A model generated the notes under the pieces. That model searched no databases. It was not told where the DNA came from and saw only the letters and a list, made by a program, of their open reading frames with translations. DNA of 64,000 nt from Arcicella aurantiaca. GTDB taxonomy: Bacteria; Bacteroidota; Bacteroidia; Cytophagales; Spirosomataceae. This document shows, piece by piece, positions 35,317-42,402 of this stretch. The translations under genes and the position numbers were made by a program. The stretch is taken from assembly GCF_003148625.1 (NCBI RefSeq), contig NZ_QGGO01000012.1, forward strand, positions 41,622 to 105,621, given 5' to 3'. Numbering within the stretch: position 1 is the stretch's first letter; each line of letters opens with the position of its first letter.

Positions 35317-35387
35317 GTGAATTAGTGATTTTTGTTCTACGCAAAAGAAAATTACTCTTTTAAATAATTCACAAATCACTAACTCAC
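35317..35387. repeat. Inverted word repeat upstream of gpmI
   Basis: GTGAATTAGTGATTT (35317-35331) faces AAATCACTAACTCAC (35373-35387), one mismatch. It uses the same GTGAATT/GTGATTT words as the hairpins at 25836 and 60517. No T-run. Confidence 0.7.
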
Positions 35388-35403
35388 AATTCACTAAATA
35401 TAC

Positions 35404-36003
35404 CTAATGTGCTTTTTTGAAATTCTTTTCGCCTGCTTCGATGTTCGCTTTTAAGTGATTTTCTTTGGGCGGAATCGGGCAACTGTATCCGCTACTGAAC
35501 GCACAATAGGGATTATAGGCTTTATTAAAATCTAAAATTACGGAGTCTCCTTGAATATCCGTTGTTTGTAAGTCTAAATAACGCCCGCCACCATAAGTTT
35601 CTTTTCCACTCGTAAAGTCTTTAAAAGGAATGAAAAGATAATTTCTGTATTTTGGATTACTCATTAAAGACAAACTCCGATAGACGTTCAATATCAACTT
35701 TTTCCCTTTAATCTCAAATGACAAAACACCATATTTGAAATATTCTTTTTGCTTGCCATCAACCGTTGGAATTTTGAAGGTAGAAGGTTTTTTCTCGATT
35801 TTAAATTTACATTTTACACGAAAGAGAGTATCTGGTTCATAAAAATCAAAATACGAAAAGTCTTCCTTTTTTACAGGACCTTCTGCATTTTCCAAAAACT
35901 CATTTTTATAAGTTTCACGATGTTGAGCAATGCTTTCTTGGTACGTTTGTGCTTTAATTTGGAAAGCAAAAAGGGTTAGAATTATGAGGAGGATTTTATT
36001 CAT
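35404..36003 (-). CDS. DUF1684 domain protein, secreted (199 aa)
   Basis: Signal peptide 1-18 (ends IKAQ). The rest matches the DUF1684 pattern: SYFDFYEPDTLFRV, YGVLSFEIKGKKLILNVYRS, LFIPFKDFTSGKETYGGGRYLDL, VILDFNKAYNPYCAFSSGYSCPIPPKENHL. The conserved NPYCA...CPIPP block near the C-terminus is the best mark of the family. Biochemical function is unknown. It lies 8 bp after the nuclease-like gene on the same strand. Confidence 0.88.
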   Translation of the reverse strand: MNKILLIILTLFAFQIKAQTYQESIAQHRETYKNEFLENAEGPVKKEDFSYFDFYEPDTLFRVKCKFKIEKKPSTFKIPTVDGKQKEYFKYGVLSFEIKGKKLILNVYRSLSLMSNPKYRNYLFIPFKDFTSGKETYGGGRYLDLQTTDIQGDSVILDFNKAYNPYCAFSSGYSCPIPPKENHLKANIEAGEKNFKKAH

Positions 36004-36011
36004 TTTGGCTT

Positions 36012-36608
36012 TTATTGATACAAATCCACAATTTTTTGTAAAATCCCCAAAACGGTTGAGAGATTTTTGTACGGATATAATTCGTTGTCAATAATTAAAA
36101 TATTATTTTCTAATTTCAAAAATAGCCAATCATCTGCGGTTGTAACTGCTCCATAAACAACCTCAATTGGATTCCCTTCTTTTTCGTTAAAGATTCTTGC
36201 TCCTAACATTTGAGCGGCACATTGAGAAATTCCTAAATCAAAATCTTGTTTTTTAGCTTCTACAACAGCAAAAAGAGGAGCATCAATCGTGAAAGAATGG
36301 GTATTTCGTCCAATAATAAAATCACATTCACCATTCAGCCCAACTTTAGCATCAGCATTAAGATTATCGCCCGAATGAATAGTTAAAAAATCAATATTTC
36401 TTTTTTTGATTTCCATTAATATCGGTGCAACAAACCATTCTGAACGAGCTTTTTCGCTACGTTTAGGTAATAGCTGAGAGGTTTCAAGGGTTTCTTTTAA
36501 CCAATTGCTGGCTTCGATTGGCTCAATGAAATCAAATAAAGATTGGCTTCGATTGATGATTCCGAAATCTTTTTTTAATCTCTCTAAGGTAAAATTTTTG
36601 TAAGCCAT
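36012..36608 (-). CDS. PD-(D/E)XK nuclease-like protein (198 aa)
   Basis: The central segment GECDFIIGRNTHSF then PLFAVVEAKKQDFDLGISQ gives Asp...Glu-x-Lys in the order of a PD-(D/E)XK site, like the N-terminal domain of type I restriction HsdR and related accessory nucleases. The N-terminal part is helical. No helicase or methyltransferase is nearby, so it is not a complete restriction system. It may be an orphan nuclease or a DNA-binding remnant. It sits upstream of the DUF1684 gene. Confidence 0.65.
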   Translation of the reverse strand: MAYKNFTLERLKKDFGIINRSQSLFDFIEPIEASNWLKETLETSQLLPKRSEKARSEWFVAPILMEIKKRNIDFLTIHSGDNLNADAKVGLNGECDFIIGRNTHSFTIDAPLFAVVEAKKQDFDLGISQCAAQMLGARIFNEKEGNPIEVVYGAVTTADDWLFLKLENNILIIDNELYPYKNLSTVLGILQKIVDLYQ

Positions 36609-36652
36609 TTTTTTGAATATTAACTTGTAACTAACCGACTAAATCCCAACCC

Positions 36653-37159
36653 CTAAACCAATCCATGCTTCTCTACCAAATAATCCAAAAATCCTTCTGC
36701 ACAACGACTTACTATTTGGTAAACTTCTTCAAAATCAGATGATTGTCCGTAATATGGGTCTGGTACTTCGGGTGTTTTTGTTGATTTACTTTGTATTGCT
36801 GAGTCAAATCTTCTGTATAAAAAACAATTTTCTTGAGGTTGGGTCATGCCCAATGAACGATTACTGATTGATTGGATATTTTCCATATTGTAATTGTCCA
36901 TCCCGACTACATAATCAAAAACTGAAAAGTCTTCGCCGTTCAATTTCCTACATTTATGAGTAAGCGTAAGTTCGTGTTCAAGAGCATTTGTGCGTGTGCG
37001 GTGGTCGGGCAATTCTCCGATATGATAAGCGTGAGTAGCGGCGGAGTCGCACTGAATTTCTCTTTGTAAATTTCTCGCTTTGACTGCCCTTCTAAACGTT
37101 TCTTCAGCAATGGGCGAGCGACAGATATTTCCAGTACAAACAAATAATATTTTAAGCAT
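36653..37159 (-). CDS. Low-molecular-weight protein-tyrosine phosphatase (168 aa)
   Basis: Catalytic loop VCTGNICRSP with Cys8 and Arg14 at the N-terminus, and the general acid Asp in VPDPYYGQ near residue 139. Length and motifs fit the LMW-PTP family, often linked to control of polysaccharide export. No Wzc-type kinase is in the window. It lies 67 bp downstream of the ftsB-like gene. Confidence 0.95.
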   Translation of the reverse strand: MLKILFVCTGNICRSPIAEETFRRAVKARNLQREIQCDSAATHAYHIGELPDHRTRTNALEHELTLTHKCRKLNGEDFSVFDYVVGMDNYNMENIQSISNRSLGMTQPQENCFLYRRFDSAIQSKSTKTPEVPDPYYGQSSDFEEVYQIVSRCAEGFLDYLVEKHGLV

Positions 37160-37163
37160 TTTA

Positions 37164-37182
37164 TTTAGGGGTTGGGGATTAG
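37164..37182. repeat. 19-bp word, copy A
   Basis: TTTAGGGGTTGGGGATTAG, identical to 37710-37728; a slightly different inverted copy lies at about 36639-36658. All three are intergenic. Confidence 0.8.
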
Positions 37183-37226
37183 GGTTTGAGAATTGGTGTT
37201 TTCAATTTTATCCTAAATTCTAATCC

Positions 37227-37535
37227 CTATTTCTCAATAGGTTGATTTTCTTCATCAACAATCACGAAGATTTCTTCCTTTGGTTTTTTCATTAAATATT
37301 TTTCACGGGCAAATTTTTCGACTAATTTTTTATTACCCATCACTTCTATTCTTTCTTTTTCTACTTCTTTAATCTTTTCGGTATAATATTTTTTTTCATC
37401 TTCCAAACGCCCTAATTCTCTGTACATTTTGATTTGCGTAAAAAAATCATTGATGTCAAAAAATAACATCCAAAGAAATAACCCTGCAAAAGTGAAGGTA
37501 TAAAAGCGATATTTATGTAAAAGAAGTTGCTTCAT
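37227..37535 (-). CDS. Septum formation initiator family protein, FtsB/DivIC-like (102 aa)
   Basis: A short cytoplasmic N-terminus, one membrane helix (about 12-27, YTFTFAGLFLWMLFF), then a coiled coil (about 35-75, ELGRLEDEKKYYTEKIKEVE) and the ending KLVEKFAREKYLMKKPKEEIFVI, the classic FtsB/DivIC tail. It links the divisome core to FtsL/FtsQ. The name ftsB is likely but unproved. Confidence 0.88.
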   Translation of the reverse strand: MKQLLLHKYRFYTFTFAGLFLWMLFFDINDFFTQIKMYRELGRLEDEKKYYTEKIKEVEKERIEVMGNKKLVEKFAREKYLMKKPKEEIFVIVDEENQPIEK

Positions 37536-37709
37536 AACATTTTTTTTTCACTACAAATATAAGGCTTTTGCAAGTTTATTGATAGATTTTCAAGGATTGC
37601 TTTGCATAAAGACGTTATCATTAGATTAAGATGTAAATTTGTAGAAAATTTTTAGGGTTGGGAAAACTTATCAACTCACAAAATGATTATTATTCAATAG
37701 GTGTTAGGA

Positions 37710-37728
37710 TTTAGGGGTTGGGGATTAG
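37710..37728. repeat. 19-bp word, copy B
   Basis: Exact copy of 37164-37182, in the gap 37536-37817 between divergent genes. The rest of that gap shows AT-rich DNA and more reiterated words, but no gene. Confidence 0.8.
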
Positions 37729-37817
37729 TGTTAGAACTTACTAATTCACAAATTAAATAGATACCGATACCTAATCACAACTTATTAAAGCGTCTTTTGA
37801 AATATCAAATAAATATC

Positions 37818-38105
37818 ATGTCAAAAAAAGAAATACTTCTCCTTTTTGCCGCAGTTGGCTTTTTGATTATTTGGGTGTTAGACTTGCGTGCAGGGCTTCC
37901 TGCGGGGCTTGAACCTACCTTTTGGAATAAAATATTTTATCATTATTCATGGCTAATGTTTGCGGCAGGATGTTTGTTTTATTTTCAATATTCTAAGCAA
38001 ATCCGCTTGAAAAAAGAGGAAGATGAAGCAAAAAATAAGCCTGTCGAAAAAGTGAAAGATGATAAAAAAGCTGAAAGAGATGCTTTTTTAAAAGGAAAGA
38101 AATAG
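37818..38105 (+). CDS. Small membrane protein, 95 aa, unknown function
   Basis: Start MSKKEILLLFAAVGFL is preferred over a weak codon 21 bases upstream. Two hydrophobic helices (about 5-21 and 40-56) are followed by a charged, Lys/Glu/Asp-rich tail (KKEEDEAKNKPVEKVKDDK). No domain recognised. It is first of a short run of plus-strand genes. Confidence 0.65.
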   Translation: MSKKEILLLFAAVGFLIIWVLDLRAGLPAGLEPTFWNKIFYHYSWLMFAAGCLFYFQYSKQIRLKKEEDEAKNKPVEKVKDDKKAERDAFLKGKK

Positions 38106-38113
38106 GTTTTTTG

Positions 38114-38121
38114 TATATTTG
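38114..38121 (+). promoter_or_regulatory. Candidate -7 box for the DUF4160/DUF2442 pair
   Basis: TATATTTG matches TAnnTTTG, 20 bases before the start at 38141. The -33 region is not clear. Confidence 0.45.
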
Positions 38122-38140
38122 AACATATAAAGTTTTCTAT

Positions 38141-38416
38141 ATGCCTAAAATATTGTTGTTTAAAAACCTTGTTTTTTTCTTCTATGCTTATGATTTGACC
38201 GAAAGGCTTCATCTTCATATCGTTAATTCTCGAAGTGAACGAAGTAGGTCGGCAAAAATTTGGTTAGATACTTTAGAGATTTTTGAGGAGGGTTCTTTGA
38301 CAAAAAAAGAACTAAAAGTATTTCAACAATTGATAGAAGAAAATATCAACGAAATCTTAGAACAAATCAGTCGTTTTGCTCAAGGAGAAAAAGTAGAAAT
38401 TATTAATTTGAACTAA
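38141..38416 (+). CDS. DUF4160 domain protein (91 aa)
   Basis: Shows the DUF4160 layout: MPKILLFKNLVFFFYAYD, RLHLHIVNSRSER (a H-x-H in place of the usual HxH), AKIWLDTLEIF, and the LTKKELKVFQQLIEENINEILEQ helix. This family is commonly paired with DUF2442, as here with a one-base gap, and the pair behaves like a toxin-antitoxin module in genome surveys. Which gene is the toxin is not certain. Probably co-transcribed from the 38114 box. Confidence 0.82.
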   Translation: MPKILLFKNLVFFFYAYDLTERLHLHIVNSRSERSRSAKIWLDTLEIFEEGSLTKKELKVFQQLIEENINEILEQISRFAQGEKVEIINLN

Positions 38417-38417
38417 A

Positions 38418-38690
38418 ATGAAAAATTTAGAGGGATTTCAAGGAATACAGCCTGTGATTGAAAAAGTAAGTTTTTCTTTCAAAGACAAGATTGCCATTTA
38501 CTTGCAAGATGGGCGAATTATTATTGCTCCATTGTGTCAGTTCCCTTCTATTCAACAACTTTCTTCGGTTCAACGAAAAAAAATGAACATTGTTGACGAC
38601 CAAATTATTATGTTTGATGATTGTGATGAAGTTTTTCACATAGAACAATTTTTAGGGTGTGAACAAGAATATAAATATCATTTAGCCTAA
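38418..38690 (+). CDS. DUF2442 domain protein (90 aa)
   Basis: DUF2442 features: VSFSFKDKIAIYLQDGRIIIAPLCQFPSIQQLS, followed by VDDQIIMFDDCDEVFHIEQFLG. It lies one base after the DUF4160 gene and 18 bp before the CNNM gene. DUF2442 proteins are thought to be the antitoxin or DNA-binding partner. Assigned by pattern and pairing. Confidence 0.82.
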   Translation: MKNLEGFQGIQPVIEKVSFSFKDKIAIYLQDGRIIIAPLCQFPSIQQLSSVQRKKMNIVDDQIIMFDDCDEVFHIEQFLGCEQEYKYHLA

Positions 38691-38708
38691 AACCTCGCTA
38701 ATTCATAT

Positions 38709-40010
38709 ATGGACTCCCAACAAGCATTAGGAATTATAATATCAATCATTGCCTCAGCATTCTTTTCGGGTGTTGAAATGGCTTTTGTTTCTGCTAATAA
38801 ATTGTACTTTGAACTTCAAGCTAAGCAAGGAGTAATTACGGGTCAAATTATTTCAAGATACCTTAAAAACCCTTCAAAATTTATCGGGACAATGCTTATC
38901 GGTAATACTTTGTCGCTGGTGGCTTACGGTATTTTCATGGAGGGATATTTGCATCATGAAATCGAACATTATTTGCCAATTAGTGGTTTGGCGGCGGGTT
39001 TACTCGCTTCTTTAGTGGGTACAATTCTGATTTTGATGACTTCTGAATTTACCCCAAAAAGTATTTTTCTTTTGAATCCAGATGGATTTTTAGAAGTTTT
39101 AGCCATTCCAATTTTAATCATTTATACGTTGATGTATCCGCTCGTTTGGGCGATTGTTGGTTTGTCTAAATGGTTTATTAATAATGTGTTACGTTTGGAA
39201 TATTCTGAAGAAAGACCTGCTTTTGGCTTGACAGATTTGAACAATTATTTACAAAATCTTAACCGTAAAACTTCTACCGAAGAAGAAACTGAAGTTGATA
39301 CCAAAATCTTCAATAATGCTCTTGAATTTAAGCAAGTTCGGGTGCGTGACTGTATGATTCCGAGAACGGATATTGTAGCAGTTGATATTGAGGGTGGCAT
39401 GGACGAGCTGAAGAAAACTTTTGTAGAAAGTGGACATTCGAGAGTTTTGGTTTATAAAGAAACGATGGAAGACGTTTTAGGATATTGCCATTCGTTGTCG
39501 ATGTTCAAAAAACCAAAGGAAATTCAAGGGATTTTGACGCCAATTCCGATTGTACCAGAAGCTATGCCAGCGAAAGATTTACTTTTCAAATTCTCGAAAG
39601 AACATAAATCGTTGGCTTTGGTAGTAGATGAGTTTGGGAGTACGGCAGGTTTGGTGAGTATGGAAGACGTAATGGAGCAAATTTTTGGAGATATTGAGGA
39701 CGAATTTGATGATAACGACGAACTAACAGAAAAGCGTTTGGAAGACAAAACGTATTTACTTTCTGGACGTTTGGAAATTGATTATTTGAACGAAAAATAC
39801 GAATGGAATCTTCCAGAGGGCGATTATGATACCTTGGGAGGTATGATTATTAGTATTAATGAGGACATTCCAGAATTGAACGAAACTATTATCGAGCATC
39901 CATTTAATTTCCAAATTATGGAAATGATTGATGCCAGAATTGATTTGGTGAAATTGACGATAATCGGTGAAATTGAGAAGAAAACGGAAAGTTATTCAAT
40001 GAAACACTGA
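38709..40010 (+). CDS. CNNM/CorC-family membrane transporter (hemolysin-type, GldE-like), 433 aa
   Basis: N-terminal DUF21 membrane domain with about four helices (ASAFFSGVEMAFVSANKL, GTMLIGNTLSLVAYGIFMEG, LASLVGTILILMTSEFTPKSIF). Two CBS modules follow (about 205-330; DCMIPRTDIVAVDI, LALVVDEFGSTAGLVSMEDVMEQIFGDIEDE), then the CorC_HlyC C-terminal domain (LLSGRLEIDYLNEKYEWNLPEGDYDTLGG). Implicated in magnesium or cation export; in gliding Bacteroidota the same family is named GldE. Gliding cannot be concluded from this gene alone. Confidence 0.92.
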   Translation: MDSQQALGIIISIIASAFFSGVEMAFVSANKLYFELQAKQGVITGQIISRYLKNPSKFIGTMLIGNTLSLVAYGIFMEGYLHHEIEHYLPISGLAAGLLASLVGTILILMTSEFTPKSIFLLNPDGFLEVLAIPILIIYTLMYPLVWAIVGLSKWFINNVLRLEYSEERPAFGLTDLNNYLQNLNRKTSTEEETEVDTKIFNNALEFKQVRVRDCMIPRTDIVAVDIEGGMDELKKTFVESGHSRVLVYKETMEDVLGYCHSLSMFKKPKEIQGILTPIPIVPEAMPAKDLLFKFSKEHKSLALVVDEFGSTAGLVSMEDVMEQIFGDIEDEFDDNDELTEKRLEDKTYLLSGRLEIDYLNEKYEWNLPEGDYDTLGGMIISINEDIPELNETIIEHPFNFQIMEMIDARIDLVKLTIIGEIEKKTESYSMKH

Positions 40011-40028
40011 TAAATTTGATGCTTGTAT

Positions 40029-40077
40029 TTCGATGTTTGATGTACGAAGTTTTTAAAACCCAACATCAAACATCGAA
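40029..40077. repeat. 15-bp inverted repeat between convergent genes
   Basis: TTCGATGTTTGATGT (40029-40043) pairs perfectly with ACATCAAACATCGAA (40063-40077). The word ATATCGAAAT just after it repeats the theme. It may act as a weak terminator for both genes but lacks a T-run. Confidence 0.75.
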
Positions 40078-40092
40078 TTCCTAATATCGAAA

Positions 40093-41322
40093 TCAAACAA
40101 TAACTTTCATCAAAGTCTGAATTTTCATTTCTGTTTCATACCATTCTTTCACAGGGTTTGAATCTTCCGTAATACCACAACCTGCATAGAAAACGGCTTC
40201 ATTTCCAACGACTTTCATCGTGCGGAGATTGACAAATAAATGGCTTTCTTCTTGGATATTTACAGGGCCTAAAAATCCACTATAAAATTCTCGATTGTGT
40301 AGTTCTTGTTCTGCAATAATTTTGAGAGCAGGAATTTTAGGCATTCCACAAACTGCTGAAGTAGGGTGAAGGAGTTCCAACATCACTGTTCCTAACTGTG
40401 GAAAATTAACTTCTTTGGTATCAACCACATAATCGGTGCGAAGGTGCATCAAATTTCCTGCTTGAACCGTTTTAGGACCACTTTCTAAATATTCACGTAA
40501 GCGAATTTTCTTGAAACATTCAATAATATAGCGACTTACAAATGCTTGTTCCTCAATTTCTTTGTGTGACCATCTGATAGAATTGATACATAAGGTATTG
40601 CCGTTTTCATCAATTGCCGACTGTGTTCCTGCCAAAGACATGGTTCTAAACTTTCCTTCTTTATCCACACTCACCAAAGTTTCGGGCGTTGCACCTAACC
40701 AAAAGCAATTGTATTCTGGTAGATAAACCAATGAAACAAAGGCGTTTGCGTAAGTATTGCAAAGTTTTTGAAAGGCTTCAATTACCTCGAAATCATCTGA
40801 TAAAGTAACGTTTTTTGTTCTTGATAAAACCACTTTTTGCACGTCTCCTTGCTCAATGGAAGTAACTGCGTTGGAAACCATTTCGGCAAAAAGCATTTCG
40901 TTGTAAAGTCCGAAGTGTTTTTCTTCTGTAATGAAATTAGGGTGAGTTTCTTCGTGACTTACTTTTTGTTCTTCATTATCAGCATAAGTTAAATACTGCT
41001 TTTCAAAAACTTCTTTTTCACTGTTTGTACCTGATAGATTTTGGTCAATTTCTTGATTTTCAGCATCAAATCGATAATATAAATCGCCTTTCAAGAACAA
41101 TGATTCACCTTCAAATGGACTCATCGCAAAGCCCGAAGGAAGTTCTTCTAAATCAATTTTTGTTCGTGAAACATGACCAGACAAATCAATAATTAATTGT
41201 TTTTCGGTGGTTTTGGGTAGTCTCCATAAAGCAATTGGAAAGCCTTCGTGTAAAGCAGTTTGCCAGAGATTTTTAATCTTCGGAGATTTAGTGGAAATAT
41301 GGATTTCTGAAGTCAGAGACAT
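40093..41322 (-). CDS. menF: Isochorismate synthase (MenF/EntC type)
   Basis: Converts chorismate to isochorismate, first step to menaquinone (or siderophore). The 409-residue chorismate-binding protein shows VQKVVLSRTKNV, RTMSLAGTQSAID, HKEIEEQAFVSRYI, LHPTSAVCGMPK, NREFYSGFLGPVNI, LFVNLRTMKVVG and the C-terminal YAGCGITEDSNPVKEWYETEMKIQTL. No siderophore genes are near, and a MenI-like gene is at 16.4 kb, so menF is the better name. The rest of the men pathway is not in the window. Confidence 0.92.
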   Translation of the reverse strand: MSLTSEIHISTKSPKIKNLWQTALHEGFPIALWRLPKTTEKQLIIDLSGHVSRTKIDLEELPSGFAMSPFEGESLFLKGDLYYRFDAENQEIDQNLSGTNSEKEVFEKQYLTYADNEEQKVSHEETHPNFITEEKHFGLYNEMLFAEMVSNAVTSIEQGDVQKVVLSRTKNVTLSDDFEVIEAFQKLCNTYANAFVSLVYLPEYNCFWLGATPETLVSVDKEGKFRTMSLAGTQSAIDENGNTLCINSIRWSHKEIEEQAFVSRYIIECFKKIRLREYLESGPKTVQAGNLMHLRTDYVVDTKEVNFPQLGTVMLELLHPTSAVCGMPKIPALKIIAEQELHNREFYSGFLGPVNIQEESHLFVNLRTMKVVGNEAVFYAGCGITEDSNPVKEWYETEMKIQTLMKVIV

Positions 41323-41371
41323 ATTTTACGTATGATTAGGTAGTGAATAACTTTGTTGATGAATATTTATT

Positions 41372-41588
41372 AACGGAATTATCTACTATTTGGCGGAATT
41401 AAGGTTAGGCTTCTCCGAAGCCCGTAATTCGAGGCTATTCTTGTGCTACAAAGGTTGAATTTCTCCGAAATTGTGTCGATTTATACCTCGGAGAGGTTCA
41501 ACCTTTGTAGAATATAGTGAAAATTCTCGTACCCACTTCGGAGAAGTGTAACCTTAAAAGAGTCCGCCAAATGGTAGATAATTCCGTT
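41372..41588. mobile_element. MITE-like palindromic repeat, copy 1 (about 217 bp)
   Basis: Terminal inverted repeats AACGGAATTATCTACTATTT... (41372-41397) and their complement (41563-41588) differ at one of 26 positions. A further nested inverted repeat runs from 41446 to 41510 (CTACAAAGGTTGAA...TTCAACCTTTGTAG). The core word TTCTCCGAA or its complement occurs four times, each part of a small palindrome. No ORF. A second copy, same orientation, is at 53841-54044. The flanks TTTATT are repeated at both ends and could be a target duplication. Confidence 0.85.
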
Positions 41589-41685
41589 TATTAATAACGC
41601 AATGTTTGAATGAGAGGTTTCTGAAAATGTGTATTTTTACAAAATACTTCCCAAAATCTACAAGAGCATAGGACTAAAAAATGTT

Positions 41686-41693
41686 TATATTTG
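41686..41693 (+). promoter_or_regulatory. Candidate -7 box of the PIN toxin-antitoxin operon
   Basis: TATATTTG matches TAnnTTTG 17 bases before ATG 41710, showing that the ORF portion upstream of 41710 is promoter, not coding. Confidence 0.5.
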
Positions 41694-41709
41694 TAAAAAT
41701 AAGAAAGAT

Positions 41710-41934
41710 ATGAGAAATAGCCTAAAGACACCCATGAACCAAGCTCAAATGCTGGTTTTGCAGGTAGTAAAAGAGCAATATAACGAAGAAGACTTGGAAG
41801 AGTTGAAGCAATTATTAATTGACTTTAATCATCGAAAAATGCAACAACATTTAGACCAAACGGTTGCTAAGAAAGGTTATACCACTCAAGATTTTGAAAA
41901 TATTTTAAAAGGGCATAATCGTATAACTCATTGA
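41710..41934 (+). CDS. Antitoxin of PIN-domain pair (74 aa)
   Basis: Starts MRNSLKTPMNQAQMLVLQVV; the longer ORF start at 41629 would read through the promoter. It is helical, with QYNEEDLEELKQLLIDFNHRK and a C-terminal GYTTQDFENILKGHNR typical of small antitoxins that precede COG1569 PIN toxins. The toxin starts 1 bp after its stop. Role inferred from position and shape. Confidence 0.8.
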   Translation: MRNSLKTPMNQAQMLVLQVVKEQYNEEDLEELKQLLIDFNHRKMQQHLDQTVAKKGYTTQDFENILKGHNRITH

Positions 41935-41935
41935 T

Positions 41936-42352
41936 ATGCTTAGAATTGTTTTAGATACCAATAATGTCTTGGTCGCAAGTATTTCCCGTAAATCACCTTT
42001 TCATTGGGTTTGGGTTGCTTTTTTGCAGGGAAAATATCAATTATGTGTTACAACTGATATTTTAGATGAATATGCCGAAATTATTGAAAGATATTTCTCA
42101 GAAACTGATGCTGAAAATACATTGACTCAAATAATGTTGAGTGATAACGTTATTAAAATAATTCGTTTTTATGAGTGGAACGTCATCGAACAAGATGCTG
42201 ATGACAATAAATTTTTCGATTGTGCTGTTGCTGCCAATGCTCACTATCTTATTTCGGAAGATAAACATTTTAATATTCTCAAGAAAATACCGTTTCCTTT
42301 AGTCACCCGATTAAAAACTGCTGAATTTAAGCGAGTGTTAGCTAATCTGTAA
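41936..42352 (+). CDS. PIN-domain toxin of COG1569 type (138 aa)
   Basis: RNase-type toxin. RIVLDTNNVLVASIS with Asp7, DILDEYAEIIERYF with Glu residues, and DADDNKFFDCAVAANAHYLISEDKH with the Asp pair complete the acidic site. It matches the 'putative toxin-antitoxin system toxin component, PIN family' group. It follows its antitoxin by one base and ends before the bio operon, which runs the other way. Confidence 0.9.
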   Translation: MLRIVLDTNNVLVASISRKSPFHWVWVAFLQGKYQLCVTTDILDEYAEIIERYFSETDAENTLTQIMLSDNVIKIIRFYEWNVIEQDADDNKFFDCAVAANAHYLISEDKHFNILKKIPFPLVTRLKTAEFKRVLANL

Positions 42353-42402
42353 GATAGGTATTCTGCATCGAATCTAATTTTCTCCGATGCAGAAGCATCA
42401 GT

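Noticed and set aside
41629..41709. First 27 codons of the antitoxin ORF
   Set aside because: They contain a TAnnTTTG promoter box and read as non-coding; the start at 41710 fits the family.
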